Assembly: GCA_964474375.1 (NCBI GenBank)
Contig: CAYYSG010000009.1
Location: 1-24,705 of the forward strand
DNA length: 24,705 bases
Source of the DNA: 2-01-FULL-33-17 sp964474375
Lineage (GTDB): Bacteria; Patescibacteriota; Minisyncoccia; Phycocordibacterales; UBA9973
Direction: 5' to 3'
The translations under genes and the position numbers were made by a program. Position 1 is the first letter of the stretch. The number at the start of each line of letters is the position of its first letter. Under the pieces are notes generated by a model. That model was not told where the DNA came from, searched no databases, and saw only the letters and a list, made by a program, of their open reading frames with translations. Positions 1 through 6,764 of the stretch are shown piece by piece.

Positions 1-2
1 CC

Positions 3-2330
3 CAGATTCGGGCCTACAACGGCATCGCCGGGCCGGTGCTGCACGCCGGGCAGGTCCAGGCGGCCGAGCTCGGCGCGCTGCAGGCGGCCGAGACCCTCGA
101 CGCGCTCGGCGTCGGCCTCAACTTCAACCGGTTACCAACGGCGGCGGTCCAGAACATCGTCGGCATTTCGCGCGCCGGCAAGCCGCTGCAAGCGCTGTTG
201 CAACCGATGTATGGTCAGGCAACGACCGGCGTCCTGCGCGAACTGACCAAGGGTGTGGCGCTCGGCCGTGGCCCGCGCGAGATCGCGCGGCGCATGACCA
301 AAGACGGCCTGACCGACTCATTAAACCACCTGCTCCTGGTGACTCGCGACCAGTACAACCGCTCGCACCGCACGGCCGCGCTGCAGCGATACGAGGAGAG
401 CGGCTTAGTCAGCGGCTATGTGCGCCGGTGCGCGCGACAGCCCGGGCGGACTTGTCTGGCGTGCATCGCGCTGGACGGCATCTTCTACAAGCTGAAAGAC
501 GAATTCGAAGGCCACCCGCAGGACCGCTGCGTCATGATCCCGGCCGTGAAAGGCCTGGACATGAAACCACTCAGCGACGGCAAGGCGTGGTTCAAAAACC
601 TGCCCAAGGAGCAGCAGCTTGAGGTGATGGGCCCGACGCGCTGGGAACAGTGGCAGGCCGGCGAACTGAAATGGCATCAGATGGTCCAGAGGAAGACCGA
701 CAAGGTGTGGGGCACGAGCGTCACCACGCGGCCGGTCGGCTACCAGCGCAAGACGACCGGACCGCGGAAGAAGAAAGTCGCGACCGCGCCGCCACCTAAA
801 ACAAAGGTAAAGGCGGAACCAAAACCGGAACCTTTGCCAGAGGTCGACCTGGCCGACTTTCCGGACGGTATCGACGGGCTGGAGACGGTGCGCGGTCTGG
901 GTGGGTCGACCGGCGCCAAGCTCATGCGCGATCCCAGGACCGGCCGCCAATACGTCATGAAGCGCGGCGCATCGCCGGAGCACGTCCGGCGCGAGCAGCT
1001 GGCCGACGACACCTATCGCGCGCTGGGCGCCAACGTTCCACGGGGCAAGATTTACGAGACCGACGAGGGGCCGGTCAAGCTGGCTGAGTTCGTCGAGGGC
1101 AAGACGCTGCGCGACACGATGGTCGGCAACCGGATCCCGGCTGCCATCCAGCGCCAGTTGCAGAAAGATTTCGCGGCCGACGTGCTGGTCGGCAACCGCG
1201 ATGTCATTGGCGAGGCTTTCGACAATATTCTGGTAGACGGCGAGGGCAGGGTGTGGCGCATCGACAACGGCGGCGCATTCGATTTCCGGGCCCAGGGCGG
1301 CCGGAAGGAGTACGACCGGTTCCCGATGGAGTTATGGTCGATGCGCAACCAGGGCATCAACCGGCAGACGCACGCTGTTTTCGGTGATATGGAATATGCC
1401 GACTTAATCCAAAACATGCGCACCACTACCCAGCGCGGCCGGGCAGCGGCCGGCTCACTGCCGCCTGAATTGCGCGACGCCTTCAACGGGCGTGTGGATA
1501 TGTTCGACCGGGCCACGGGCCTCTTTGACGAATTCACGGCCACGCAGTGGAAACCTGGCTACATGGACCGATTTACGTATTTCGATTTCCGCTTCCAGCA
1601 GGCGGGCATTGTCGACAGACTGCCAAAGCGACTCAAGCCCGACCGCGCCGGCAGTGTCCGGCTGCTGGACGAGAAAAACCGCGAATTCGACAGCTTGCGC
1701 GGCTCGGAATCGGTTATGGTCGACGTCAAGCAAATCATTGAGGATGAGGGTGGGGATTGGGGTATGATATCTTATTATCTCGGCCAGCAGGCCGGTTCCT
1801 CCTGGAGTGATGGCGCGCAGGCGATCAAATATCACATTGCTCAAAATATGGAGCTCGACGAGAACAAGGTGTTCTGGAAAGAATCACGAGAAACAGCCAG
1901 GCAGCGCTACGACGCGACAATTGCCAAGCTATCGCGGGAAAAGGCCGAAGCGTCGTGGACGGGTTTCCATGCCTGGAATTACAATCTTGTAAGCCGTGTG
2001 GATATGCCCAACAACGATCTGGACAACAAGATGATCCGGGTCATTCGGACCGAGGATGTCGATATCATGCGCCAGTATCGGTTCAAAGTCGGGGATAAGA
2101 ATATCATGATGCCGCGCGGCCTGTCTGAGTCATCATCTCTGGTGCGCGAAGTTTATGTGGGTGGAACCGAGGTGACGCACCAGAACGTGCCGCATTCGCG
2201 CGTATTTGCATCCTACGTTTATTCGCGCGAGCCGAGTAGTCTTGGCGCATCTCTCCACAGCGATGGCGAGAACGAGTTCGTTTTCATTCCGTATGGCATC
2301 CCGTTCGACTATATTAAATCCAGGTATTAG
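3..2330 (+). CDS. MuF/SPP1 gp7-type minor head protein fused to a PI4K/HipA-like kinase domain and an ADP-ribosyltransferase-like C-terminus (5' partial)
   Basis: The frame is open to the left edge and reads as protein (QIRAYNGIAGP) before the first internal candidate start, GTG at 36, so the gene probably begins upstream. Numbering from that GTG, residues ~60-170 match the Phage_Mu_F/SPP1 gp7 head-morphogenesis family: a helical region, then C132, C140 and C143 followed by GHPQDRC (H160, C165). These proteins sit at the portal and can be ejected with DNA. Residues ~240-270 are a Lys/Pro linker. Residues ~285-440 look like a PI3K/PI4K/HipA-type kinase: LGGSTGAK loop (289-295), VMK with K309, GNRD (386-389), N397 and IDNGGAF (409-415), the last close to the PI4K type II metal-binding motif. 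Residues ~570-764 look like an ADP-ribosyltransferase: MIRVIR (R668), SYVYS (726-730) and ENE (745-747). The tail end is visibly less GC-rich than the head domain, suggesting a later acquisition. The MuF assignment is firm, kinase likely, ART plausible. Confidence 0.85.
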   Translation, partial: QIRAYNGIAGPVLHAGQVQAAELGALQAAETLDALGVGLNFNRLPTAAVQNIVGISRAGKPLQALLQPMYGQATTGVLRELTKGVALGRGPREIARRMTKDGLTDSLNHLLLVTRDQYNRSHRTAALQRYEESGLVSGYVRRCARQPGRTCLACIALDGIFYKLKDEFEGHPQDRCVMIPAVKGLDMKPLSDGKAWFKNLPKEQQLEVMGPTRWEQWQAGELKWHQMVQRKTDKVWGTSVTTRPVGYQRKTTGPRKKKVATAPPPKTKVKAEPKPEPLPEVDLADFPDGIDGLETVRGLGGSTGAKLMRDPRTGRQYVMKRGASPEHVRREQLADDTYRALGANVPRGKIYETDEGPVKLAEFVEGKTLRDTMVGNRIPAAIQRQLQKDFAADVLVGNRDVIGEAFDNILVDGEGRVWRIDNGGAFDFRAQGGRKEYDRFPMELWSMRNQGINRQTHAVFGDMEYADLIQNMRTTTQRGRAAAGSLPPELRDAFNGRVDMFDRATGLFDEFTATQWKPGYMDRFTYFDFRFQQAGIVDRLPKRLKPDRAGSVRLLDEKNREFDSLRGSESVMVDVKQIIEDEGGDWGMISYYLGQQAGSSWSDGAQAIKYHIAQNMELDENKVFWKESRETARQRYDATIAKLSREKAEASWTGFHAWNYNLVSRVDMPNNDLDNKMIRVIRTEDVDIMRQYRFKVGDKNIMMPRGLSESSSLVREVYVGGTEVTHQNVPHSRVFASYVYSREPSSLGASLHSDGENEFVFIPYGIPFDYIKSRY

Positions 2331-2332
2331 TC

Positions 2333-2611
2333 ATGAAAATATTGAGTCATTCTATGAAACGGGTGCAGGGCTATCGGATATTGCTAATCAACACAGATCT
2401 GGGCCAGCTAAATATCGGCTATGAACAGAAGTTGCTGGATGAGTTTGGCCTGATATTCTGCGGGGCGATGGCATCTGAATTTCTACCGCCGTTCGAGGTA
2501 CCGACGGACCAAAGCATCGGCCGCGATGGATGGACGGCCACCGGATTTACCGATAATCCCGAGGTGTTGGCGTTGTATCGGAAATATTTCCTCAACGAAG
2601 AGGGTACGTGA
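2333..2611 (+). CDS. hypothetical protein, candidate immunity partner of the MuF fusion
   Basis: I do not recognise this 92-residue protein. The ATG lies two bases after the stop of the minor head fusion, and its stop overlaps the next gene's GTG start by four bases, so the three genes look translationally coupled. The protein seems soluble: no signal peptide or membrane segment, a short beta-rich N-terminus (YRILLINTD), a central LLDEFGLIFCG segment and an acidic end. Its local base composition is as low in GC as the 3' part of the preceding gene, so both may have arrived together. MuF polymorphic toxins are often followed by a small immunity gene, which makes that role attractive here, but nothing in the sequence proves it. 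Confidence 0.6.
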   Translation: MKILSHSMKRVQGYRILLINTDLGQLNIGYEQKLLDEFGLIFCGAMASEFLPPFEVPTDQSIGRDGWTATGFTDNPEVLALYRKYFLNEEGT

Positions 2612-2826
2612 ACGACTCGAACGATTCCGGCGAGATGATTGACGCGCGGCCGCCGGCTGCTGCCGACGAGATTCCGTACCAACCGCAGAGGAGAATCACG
2701 CCGATGGAAGGCGCGGACCTGTTTATGCTCTACCTCATGCGCCGGCGCGAATCGCTGATTATAGAACTGCGTGAGATTGACCGCGTTCTGGGACGGCCGC
2801 CAACCGTGCCGCTGAGGGAACGGTAG
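2608..2826 (+). CDS. small hypothetical protein
   Basis: This 72-residue protein is unrecognised. GTG start at 2608 overlaps the previous stop (GTGA). The N-terminal ~30 residues are acidic and Pro/Ala-rich, probably disordered. The C-terminal half is one amphipathic helix (about MEGADLFMLYLMRRRE onwards, residues 33-62) with alternating Leu/Ile and Arg/Glu. It ends just before a promoter/terminator region, so it is the last gene of the upstream transcription unit. A short helical accessory or immunity protein is possible. The in-frame ATG at 2635 or 2704 could be an alternative start. Confidence 0.5.
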   Translation: MNDSNDSGEMIDARPPAAADEIPYQPQRRITPMEGADLFMLYLMRRRESLIIELREIDRVLGRPPTVPLRER

Positions 2827-2830
2827 TATG

Positions 2831-2860
2831 TTGACACGACGCAACTGTTGCAGTTATACT
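2831..2860 (+). promoter_or_regulatory. sigma70-type promoter with palindromic spacer
   Basis: TTGACA at 2831-2836 matches the -35 consensus perfectly. TATACT at 2855-2860 matches five of six -10 bases. The spacer is 18 bp. It contains the palindrome GCAAC-T-GTTGC (2841-2851), which would be a natural operator between the two boxes. Transcription should start near 2867. This is the only near-consensus promoter I noticed on the + strand of the window, and it lies in the longest gap between genes. Confidence 0.65.
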
Positions 2861-2866
2861 ACTGAT

Positions 2867-2985
2867 GATTGAATAAGCGGACGACTGTCCGCTACAACTG
2901 AATAAGTCGCTAGGATTACCTGGTGGCGCTGTTATGTAGGCTGGTGGATTACCACAGGCCGGCAAAAGCAGCGCCACCTTTTTTT
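2867..2985 (+). ncRNA. candidate small RNA or attenuated leader upstream of the capsid genes
   Basis: Between the predicted start site (~2867) and the T-run of an intrinsic terminator lie ~119 nt with no convincing ORF. The 5' part holds a perfect 7-bp hairpin AGCGGAC-gact-GTCCGCT (2876-2893) flanked by two copies of TGAATAAG. The 3' part is the large terminator hairpin. GGATTACC occurs twice (2913-2920 and 2946-2953). Such a promoter-structure-terminator cassette is what a trans-acting sRNA, an attenuator or a put-like antitermination RNA would look like. I cannot place it in a known RNA family. Confidence 0.4.
2922..2985 (+). terminator. intrinsic terminator with two-tier hairpin
   Basis: GGTGGCGCTG (2922-2931) pairs perfectly with CAGCGCCACC (2969-2978) and is followed at once by seven Ts (2979-2985). 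The enclosed loop has its own hairpin: GGC (2939-2941) with GCC (2958-2960) and GTGG (2944-2947) with CCAC (2952-2955) around ATTA. It ends 20 bp before the scaffold ATG, so capsid expression requires read-through or a missed promoter. Confidence 0.75.
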
Positions 2986-3005
2986 GTTCCAGGAGAACGA
3001 CGACG

Positions 3006-3551
3006 ATGACAGACACGACTCAGGAAGTCACCCCTCAGACCCAGGCGGTCGAAGGCCAGCAGGAAACGGAACAGCCCAAGACATCATTGTCACCGGAAGC
3101 GGCACTTGCGGCGCTAGAGGCGACGCGCAAGGAGGCGGCCGAATACCGGCGCAAGCTACGCGAGGCGGAAGGCAAGCTGACGGCGGCGCAAAAGGCGGAA
3201 GCCGAGGCAGCCGAACGACAGGCAGCGGAGCAGGGCAGGTTCCAGGAGTTGTATCAGGCGGAAAAGGCCAAAGCTGAGGCGGCTGAAGCGCGATTGCGTC
3301 AAATCGAGTTTGACACGTTGCGCAAGGACACGGCGGCGGCGGCGGGGATTCCGCAATTGTGGCAGCGCCTACAGGGTGTGACGGCCGAAGAACTGGCCGA
3401 AGACGCGAAGACGCTGGCGGCGTATGTCCAGCCGAAGCCGGACGCCAACGGGCAACCGGCGCGGGCGGGAACGACGCCGACGCCACAGGCGCAAGGGCGG
3501 GCCGGACTGACCGACGAGGAGCGCCGGGCGCGGGCCGTTAGAACATTTTAG
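3006..3551 (+). CDS. capsid scaffolding protein
   Basis: Scaffold proteins guide assembly of HK97-fold capsids and then leave or are degraded. This 181-residue protein has the usual plan: a disordered acidic N-terminus rich in Gln/Thr/Glu (1-30), a long highly charged Ala/Glu/Lys/Arg coiled coil (~30-105, with repeated EAE and AEA patterns), a short conserved-looking stretch (IEFDTLRKDTAAAAGI, ~100-115), then a Pro/Thr/Gly-rich region and a basic tail (EERRARAVRTF) that would bind the capsid protein. The start has AGGAG eleven bases upstream. Position directly before decoration and capsid genes supports the call. No protease domain is visible, so maturation protease, if any, is elsewhere. Confidence 0.85.
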   Translation: MTDTTQEVTPQTQAVEGQQETEQPKTSLSPEAALAALEATRKEAAEYRRKLREAEGKLTAAQKAEAEAAERQAAEQGRFQELYQAEKAKAEAAEARLRQIEFDTLRKDTAAAAGIPQLWQRLQGVTAEELAEDAKTLAAYVQPKPDANGQPARAGTTPTPQAQGRAGLTDEERRARAVRTF

Positions 3552-3568
3552 ATTGAGGAGTATAGAAC

Positions 3569-3979
3569 ATGGCAGTATTGGCTATTACCAAATGCGATCC
3601 GGTGCTGGTTGAACTTCAGTTCACCGGCCCGGCCATTGAAGCCATCGCGGAAGGCGACCGTTGCCGCTTCGACGCCACGACCGGGGAGATCGCCCTGGGC
3701 AACGGCACGAATGCGGCCGAGATCGCGCCGGGCGGCATCGCCCTAAATGCGGCAGTCATCGGGCAGGCGGTGACGATTGTCAACAAGGGAATCGTCGATG
3801 TCGGGCCGCTGACGGCGTTTGACGCGCTGAGCTTCAATGACCCGATTTATGTATCGGACACCGACGGCCAGTTTTCGGCCGACGCCGGTGACGGCACGGT
3901 AGACACCATTGTCGGCCGGGTTATTCCCGGTTGGGACGGCACAACGGCACAAAACCTGTTGTACTTGAACGGACTCTAG
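3569..3979 (+). CDS. capsid decoration (cement) protein, DUF2190-like
   Basis: This 136-residue beta-rich protein fits the DUF2190 type of head decoration protein, which binds the outside of the capsid lattice and stabilises it. Seen in the sequence: an N-terminal strand region, IAEGDRCRFDATTGEIAL (~26-43), and the typical VDVGPLTAFDALSFNDPIYV pattern in the middle (starting near residue 76), followed by a Gly/Asp turn and IVGRVIPG (~113-120). GAGGAG lies upstream of the ATG. It is sandwiched between scaffold and major capsid genes, the usual place for this family. No Cys pairs or membrane segments. Confidence 0.75.
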   Translation: MAVLAITKCDPVLVELQFTGPAIEAIAEGDRCRFDATTGEIALGNGTNAAEIAPGGIALNAAVIGQAVTIVNKGIVDVGPLTAFDALSFNDPIYVSDTDGQFSADAGDGTVDTIVGRVIPGWDGTTAQNLLYLNGL

Positions 3980-3995
3980 GAGAGCGAGGTAAATC

Positions 3996-5057
3996 ATGAG
4001 CACGTTTGGTTTTGTTGGATACGAAGACCTCGCTGACGAACGGGTAGTTGACGGCAATGTCGAGTATGTTTCGACTGCTATCGCCCGGAGTCTAGAGGAA
4101 CATAACCGGCAGGTTAGCGCGGGCCTGGCTGAATTGGCCGAGGTCACGACTGACTACACCGTCCGCTACAAGATTGGCAGCGGCGGAACCCTGCAACCAC
4201 TTGACGAATGGGGCAACCCGCTTCCGGTCAAGGACGAAGGTTTTTACGATGTCGCCTTTCCGATTCAGGGCGGCGGCACGGCGTGGGGCGACAATCGCGT
4301 TTCTCGCGCGCTGATGACGGTAGGCGAGGCCCAGCGCTACACGATGGGCATGTTGCGGCGCGATGCGGACTGGGTGCGCCGTCACTTCCTGGCCGCGCTG
4401 TTTGACAACACGACCTGGACTTTCAACGATGAGGAAAAGGGCGCGTTAACCGTGCAACCGCTGGCGAACAGCGATACGGTGACCTATGTCCGGCAAAACG
4501 GCACGTGGGCGACCGACAGCCACTATCTGACCCAGGCCGGGGCCATCGCCGACGCGACCAACCCCTTCCCGACCATTCGCACCGAACTGGCCGAGCATCC
4601 TGAGAACGGCGGGCCTTATGTGGCTTACGTTCCCTCGGCGCTGACCGGCGCGGTCATGGGACTGGCGAATTTTGTTGACGTGACCGACCCGAACGTCAAC
4701 CCCGGCATTCTGGCCCCGGCACTGTCCAACGTGCCCGGCCGCGGGTTTGGCGATGCGGTCCTGGGTTACGTTGACGGCGTGTGGATCGTCGAATGGTCAT
4801 TCCTGCCGGCGACGCACATTATCGCCGTGGCGCGAGGTGCAGAGACGAAACCGCTGCGGATGCGACAGTATCCGGCGGCCGCGTTGCAGGGCTTGATTCA
4901 GGAGAACCACAGCCCGGACGGCAACCTATTCGAGCGCCGCTTCATCCGCTACGCCGGGTTCGGCGCGTACAACCGCGTGGGCGCACTCGTATTCGAGCCG
5001 TCCAACGCTGGTGCATACAATATTCCTGCTGGTTTCAGTACTCCCTTAGCTGTCTAA
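3996..5057 (+). CDS. major capsid protein (HK97-fold)
   Basis: At 353 residues this is the size of an HK97-fold major capsid protein of the type encoded after scaffold and decoration genes. The N-terminal region (ADERVVDGNVEYVSTAIARSLEEHNRQV) resembles the extended helix-containing arm. RYKIGSGGTLQPLDEWG (from residue ~57) looks like the E-loop area, DNRVSRALMTVGEAQRYTMG (from ~98) the spine helix, and WIVEWSFLPATHIIAVARG (from ~263) the beta strands of the P/A domain. The C-terminal part has IQENHSPDGNLFERRFIRYAGFG, typical of this fold. AGGAG/GAGG lie upstream of the ATG. Gene order is the main support; the exact subfamily is not clear. Confidence 0.85.
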   Translation: MSTFGFVGYEDLADERVVDGNVEYVSTAIARSLEEHNRQVSAGLAELAEVTTDYTVRYKIGSGGTLQPLDEWGNPLPVKDEGFYDVAFPIQGGGTAWGDNRVSRALMTVGEAQRYTMGMLRRDADWVRRHFLAALFDNTTWTFNDEEKGALTVQPLANSDTVTYVRQNGTWATDSHYLTQAGAIADATNPFPTIRTELAEHPENGGPYVAYVPSALTGAVMGLANFVDVTDPNVNPGILAPALSNVPGRGFGDAVLGYVDGVWIVEWSFLPATHIIAVARGAETKPLRMRQYPAAALQGLIQENHSPDGNLFERRFIRYAGFGAYNRVGALVFEPSNAGAYNIPAGFSTPLAV

Positions 5058-5064
5058 GCTAGAC
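5052..5064. repeat. short palindrome carrying both convergent stop codons
   Basis: GTCTA-agc-TAGAC. It contains the TAA of the capsid gene (5055-5057) on the + strand and the TAG of the HNH gene (5061-5059) on the - strand, with one base between the two genes. No T-run follows, so it is not a classical terminator. Confidence 0.45.
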
Positions 5065-5802
5065 GAGATGTGACCAAGAATGACCGGACAGGATGTGGTA
5101 GATCGCACCTTTGGTAACAGAGAAATGAGTCGCAATATCTTGCGCCTTCATTCCGCTTGCGGCCATGGCGCGTATCTGCCTTACCTGTGTTTCAGAAAGC
5201 TTGGCACTTCCGTTCTTTTTGCCCTTCGATGCGCGACGATTTGGGTCGCTGAGATTACGGCCGTTGGTAACGTGATGCCAACTGATGCCACGAATGACAC
5301 GGCTAATAGTTTCACGCTTCACTCCGTATTCCTGACCGAGAGCCTCCTGAGTAACGCCACCCGCTTTGTATCGGGCGCGGATTTCAACAACCTGCGCCTC
5401 GGTAAGTTTAGCGACCTCGGATTTACTTCCACGGCGCACCAATTCAGGATGTTTGCGAAGGCCATGCTTATCACCGGCCGCCGTATTAAGACGGCCCTTG
5501 ATTTTGCAATCCTGCGCGTTGTCTTTCACCGTCCCTGCAAAGAGATGGTTGGGATTGCAACACGAGGGATTGTCGCAAGTATGACAGACAAGATACGGAG
5601 CGGGGTCGATGCCATGGGAAAGAAGATAGGCAACGCGATGGGCTCTGTTAGTCCTTCGTTGCGCGACAAATCTTCCGTAGCCATCGGGATCGCGGGCTCC
5701 CTTCCACGGCCAACAGTCGTCGGGGTTCCCTGTAGCAACGCTCGACCAAAAACGACTTACATCACGGGCACTAAGAACGGGGAGAAGTTGTGGAGTAGCC
5801 AT
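5059..5802 (-). CDS. HNH homing endonuclease with two C-terminal helix-turn-helix repeats
   Basis: The 247-residue protein is the only clear reverse-strand gene. Residues ~30-104 form an HNH_3-type nuclease: CWPWKGARDPDGYGRF, AHRVAYLLSHG with H55, then C73, C76, C81 and C82 in CHTCDNPSCCNPNHL with N85/H86, and a KIKGR end. This fold cuts DNA with a beta-beta-metal active site. Residues ~130-178 and ~198-247 are two copies of one HTH unit (both start AKL-T/S-E-x-Q-V and end with ISWHHV or HSWSHLV), likely for recognising a long target. Free-standing HNH genes of this kind are selfish elements that spread among phages. It lies one base beyond the capsid stop, convergent with it, and its DNA is less GC-rich than its neighbours, in line with insertion. 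Confidence 0.9.
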   Translation of the reverse strand: MATPQLLPVLSARDVSRFWSSVATGNPDDCWPWKGARDPDGYGRFVAQRRTNRAHRVAYLLSHGIDPAPYLVCHTCDNPSCCNPNHLFAGTVKDNAQDCKIKGRLNTAAGDKHGLRKHPELVRRGSKSEVAKLTEAQVVEIRARYKAGGVTQEALGQEYGVKRETISRVIRGISWHHVTNGRNLSDPNRRASKGKKNGSAKLSETQVRQIRAMAASGMKAQDIATHFSVTKGAIYHILSGHSWSHLV

Positions 5803-5808
5803 AACAGA

Positions 5809-5837
5809 ATTATACCCTGTTGTGACATATCTCGCAA
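5809..5837 (-). promoter_or_regulatory. promoter of the HNH gene, probably leaderless
   Basis: On the - strand, TTGCGA (5837-5832) and a perfect TATAAT (5814-5809) are 17 bp apart. The -10 box ends six bases before the ATG, so the transcript should start on or next to the A of the start codon at 5802. No Shine-Dalgarno sequence precedes the ATG, which agrees with a leaderless mRNA. Confidence 0.6.
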
Positions 5838-5867
5838 CATAGTAAAGATACCGAGGGAATACAAGTT

Positions 5868-6143
5868 ATGAATAGCACGATCCTGGCCGAACGGCAGGCA
5901 AAGGCGATTCAGGCGATTCAGGCGGAAACGGCGCGGCTGGGCGGCGAGTACGTCCAGCCGACGCAACGGGTAGACAGCCCGGCGACGAAGTACACGTTGA
6001 TGCTAGAGGCCATAGCGCAGGCGCTGGCAAGCATCAAGATAGAGTTACCTGTGTTGCCGGAACCACCCGCGGCCGTTGAAGCGGTTGAACCTGAGAAACC
6101 GAAAGCCTCCCCCGCGACAGGCAAGCGCAAGGGGAATCTTTAG
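5868..6143 (+). CDS. small hypothetical structural-region protein
   Basis: This 91-residue protein is unrecognised. The ATG has GAGGG eleven bases upstream. Residues 1-28 and 42-58 are predicted helices (AERQAKAIQAIQAETARLG; LMLEAIAQALASIKI), and the last ~35 residues are a Pro/Glu/Lys-rich tail ending in a basic KRKGNL. It is divergent from the HNH gene and its stop touches the ATG of the fibre-like gene. A role in the head or as assembly accessory is suggested only by position. Confidence 0.6.
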   Translation: MNSTILAERQAKAIQAIQAETARLGGEYVQPTQRVDSPATKYTLMLEAIAQALASIKIELPVLPEPPAAVEAVEPEKPKASPATGKRKGNL

Positions 6144-6761
6144 ATGGCAAAACATAAGTATCCATATCAGGCGCTGATCAAGCTGTTGAACGCCAAGACG
6201 GAGTTGGCGACGGCCGACTTTAACGGGTTGGCCGACATAACATCATCGGCGGCCGAGGTCAACGTTCTCGACGGTATTGCGGCCGGTCTAACGGCGGCCG
6301 AGTTGAGCATCCTGGACGGGGTGACGGCCTCGACGGCCGAACTCAACTATCTGGACACGTCGGCGGTCGGAACCGTGACGGCCTCGAAGGCGATGACGGT
6401 TGACGCCAGCTATCAGGTAAGCGGCTGGCGGCGTAAATCCATCGACATGGACGGCGGTGGCGTCAGCGCGGCGATGGCCGGAAGCATTATCAGCAACGAG
6501 GCATCCGGCAGCGCGGCGACGTTCAACCTGCCGGCGGCGCTGGTGGGCATGGAATTTTATTTCTATGTTCTGGCGGCGCAGGAGTTGCGGATCAATCCCG
6601 ACGGCACCGAGACGATCGGACTGCCGTCATCGGGCGCGCAGCAGGCGGCCGGTAAATACATCACGGCCGATGCGGTGGGCGAGTATGTTCACATCATCTG
6701 CGCCAAGGCGGGCCAGTGGGAAACGCTAGACTACCGCGGCACCTGGGGCGTAGAGGGTTAA
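6144..6761 (+). CDS. phage head/tail fibre-like protein with AELN-LDG repeats
   Basis: The 205-residue protein has three degenerate repeats between residues ~34 and ~72 (AAEVNVLDGI, AAELSILDGV, TAELNYLD), the pattern known from trimeric phage fibre and head-fibre shafts, followed by TASKAMTVD. Residues ~90-205 form a separate beta-rich domain (ATFNLPAALVGMEFYFYV, LRINPDGTETIGL, YVHIICAKAGQWE), which resembles domains appended to capsid-surface proteins. The ATG directly follows the previous stop. Location between the capsid and connector genes favours a capsid-attached fibre over a tail fibre. Confidence 0.65.
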   Translation: MAKHKYPYQALIKLLNAKTELATADFNGLADITSSAAEVNVLDGIAAGLTAAELSILDGVTASTAELNYLDTSAVGTVTASKAMTVDASYQVSGWRRKSIDMDGGGVSAAMAGSIISNEASGSAATFNLPAALVGMEFYFYVLAAQELRINPDGTETIGLPSSGAQQAAGKYITADAVGEYVHIICAKAGQWETLDYRGTWGVEG

Positions 6762-6764
6762 TCC

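Noticed and set aside
405..983. 192-residue reverse-strand ORF
   Set aside because: It overlaps the MuF gene entirely, is rich in Arg/His/Pro as expected from antisense of GC-rich codons, and has no recognisable motif.
5820..5848. Possible + strand promoter (TTGTGA-17-TAAAGA) ahead of the 5868 gene
   Set aside because: Only three of six -10 bases match and the -35 is imperfect; not enough to report as a feature.
5080..5871. 263-residue + strand ORF antisense to the HNH gene
   Set aside because: The opposite strand carries clear HNH and HTH motifs and a promoter, whereas this frame shows no domain and no consistent composition.
6249..6360. Tandem repeats as a regulatory iteron array
   Set aside because: They code for AELN-LDG fibre repeats within an open frame and have no origin-like features.
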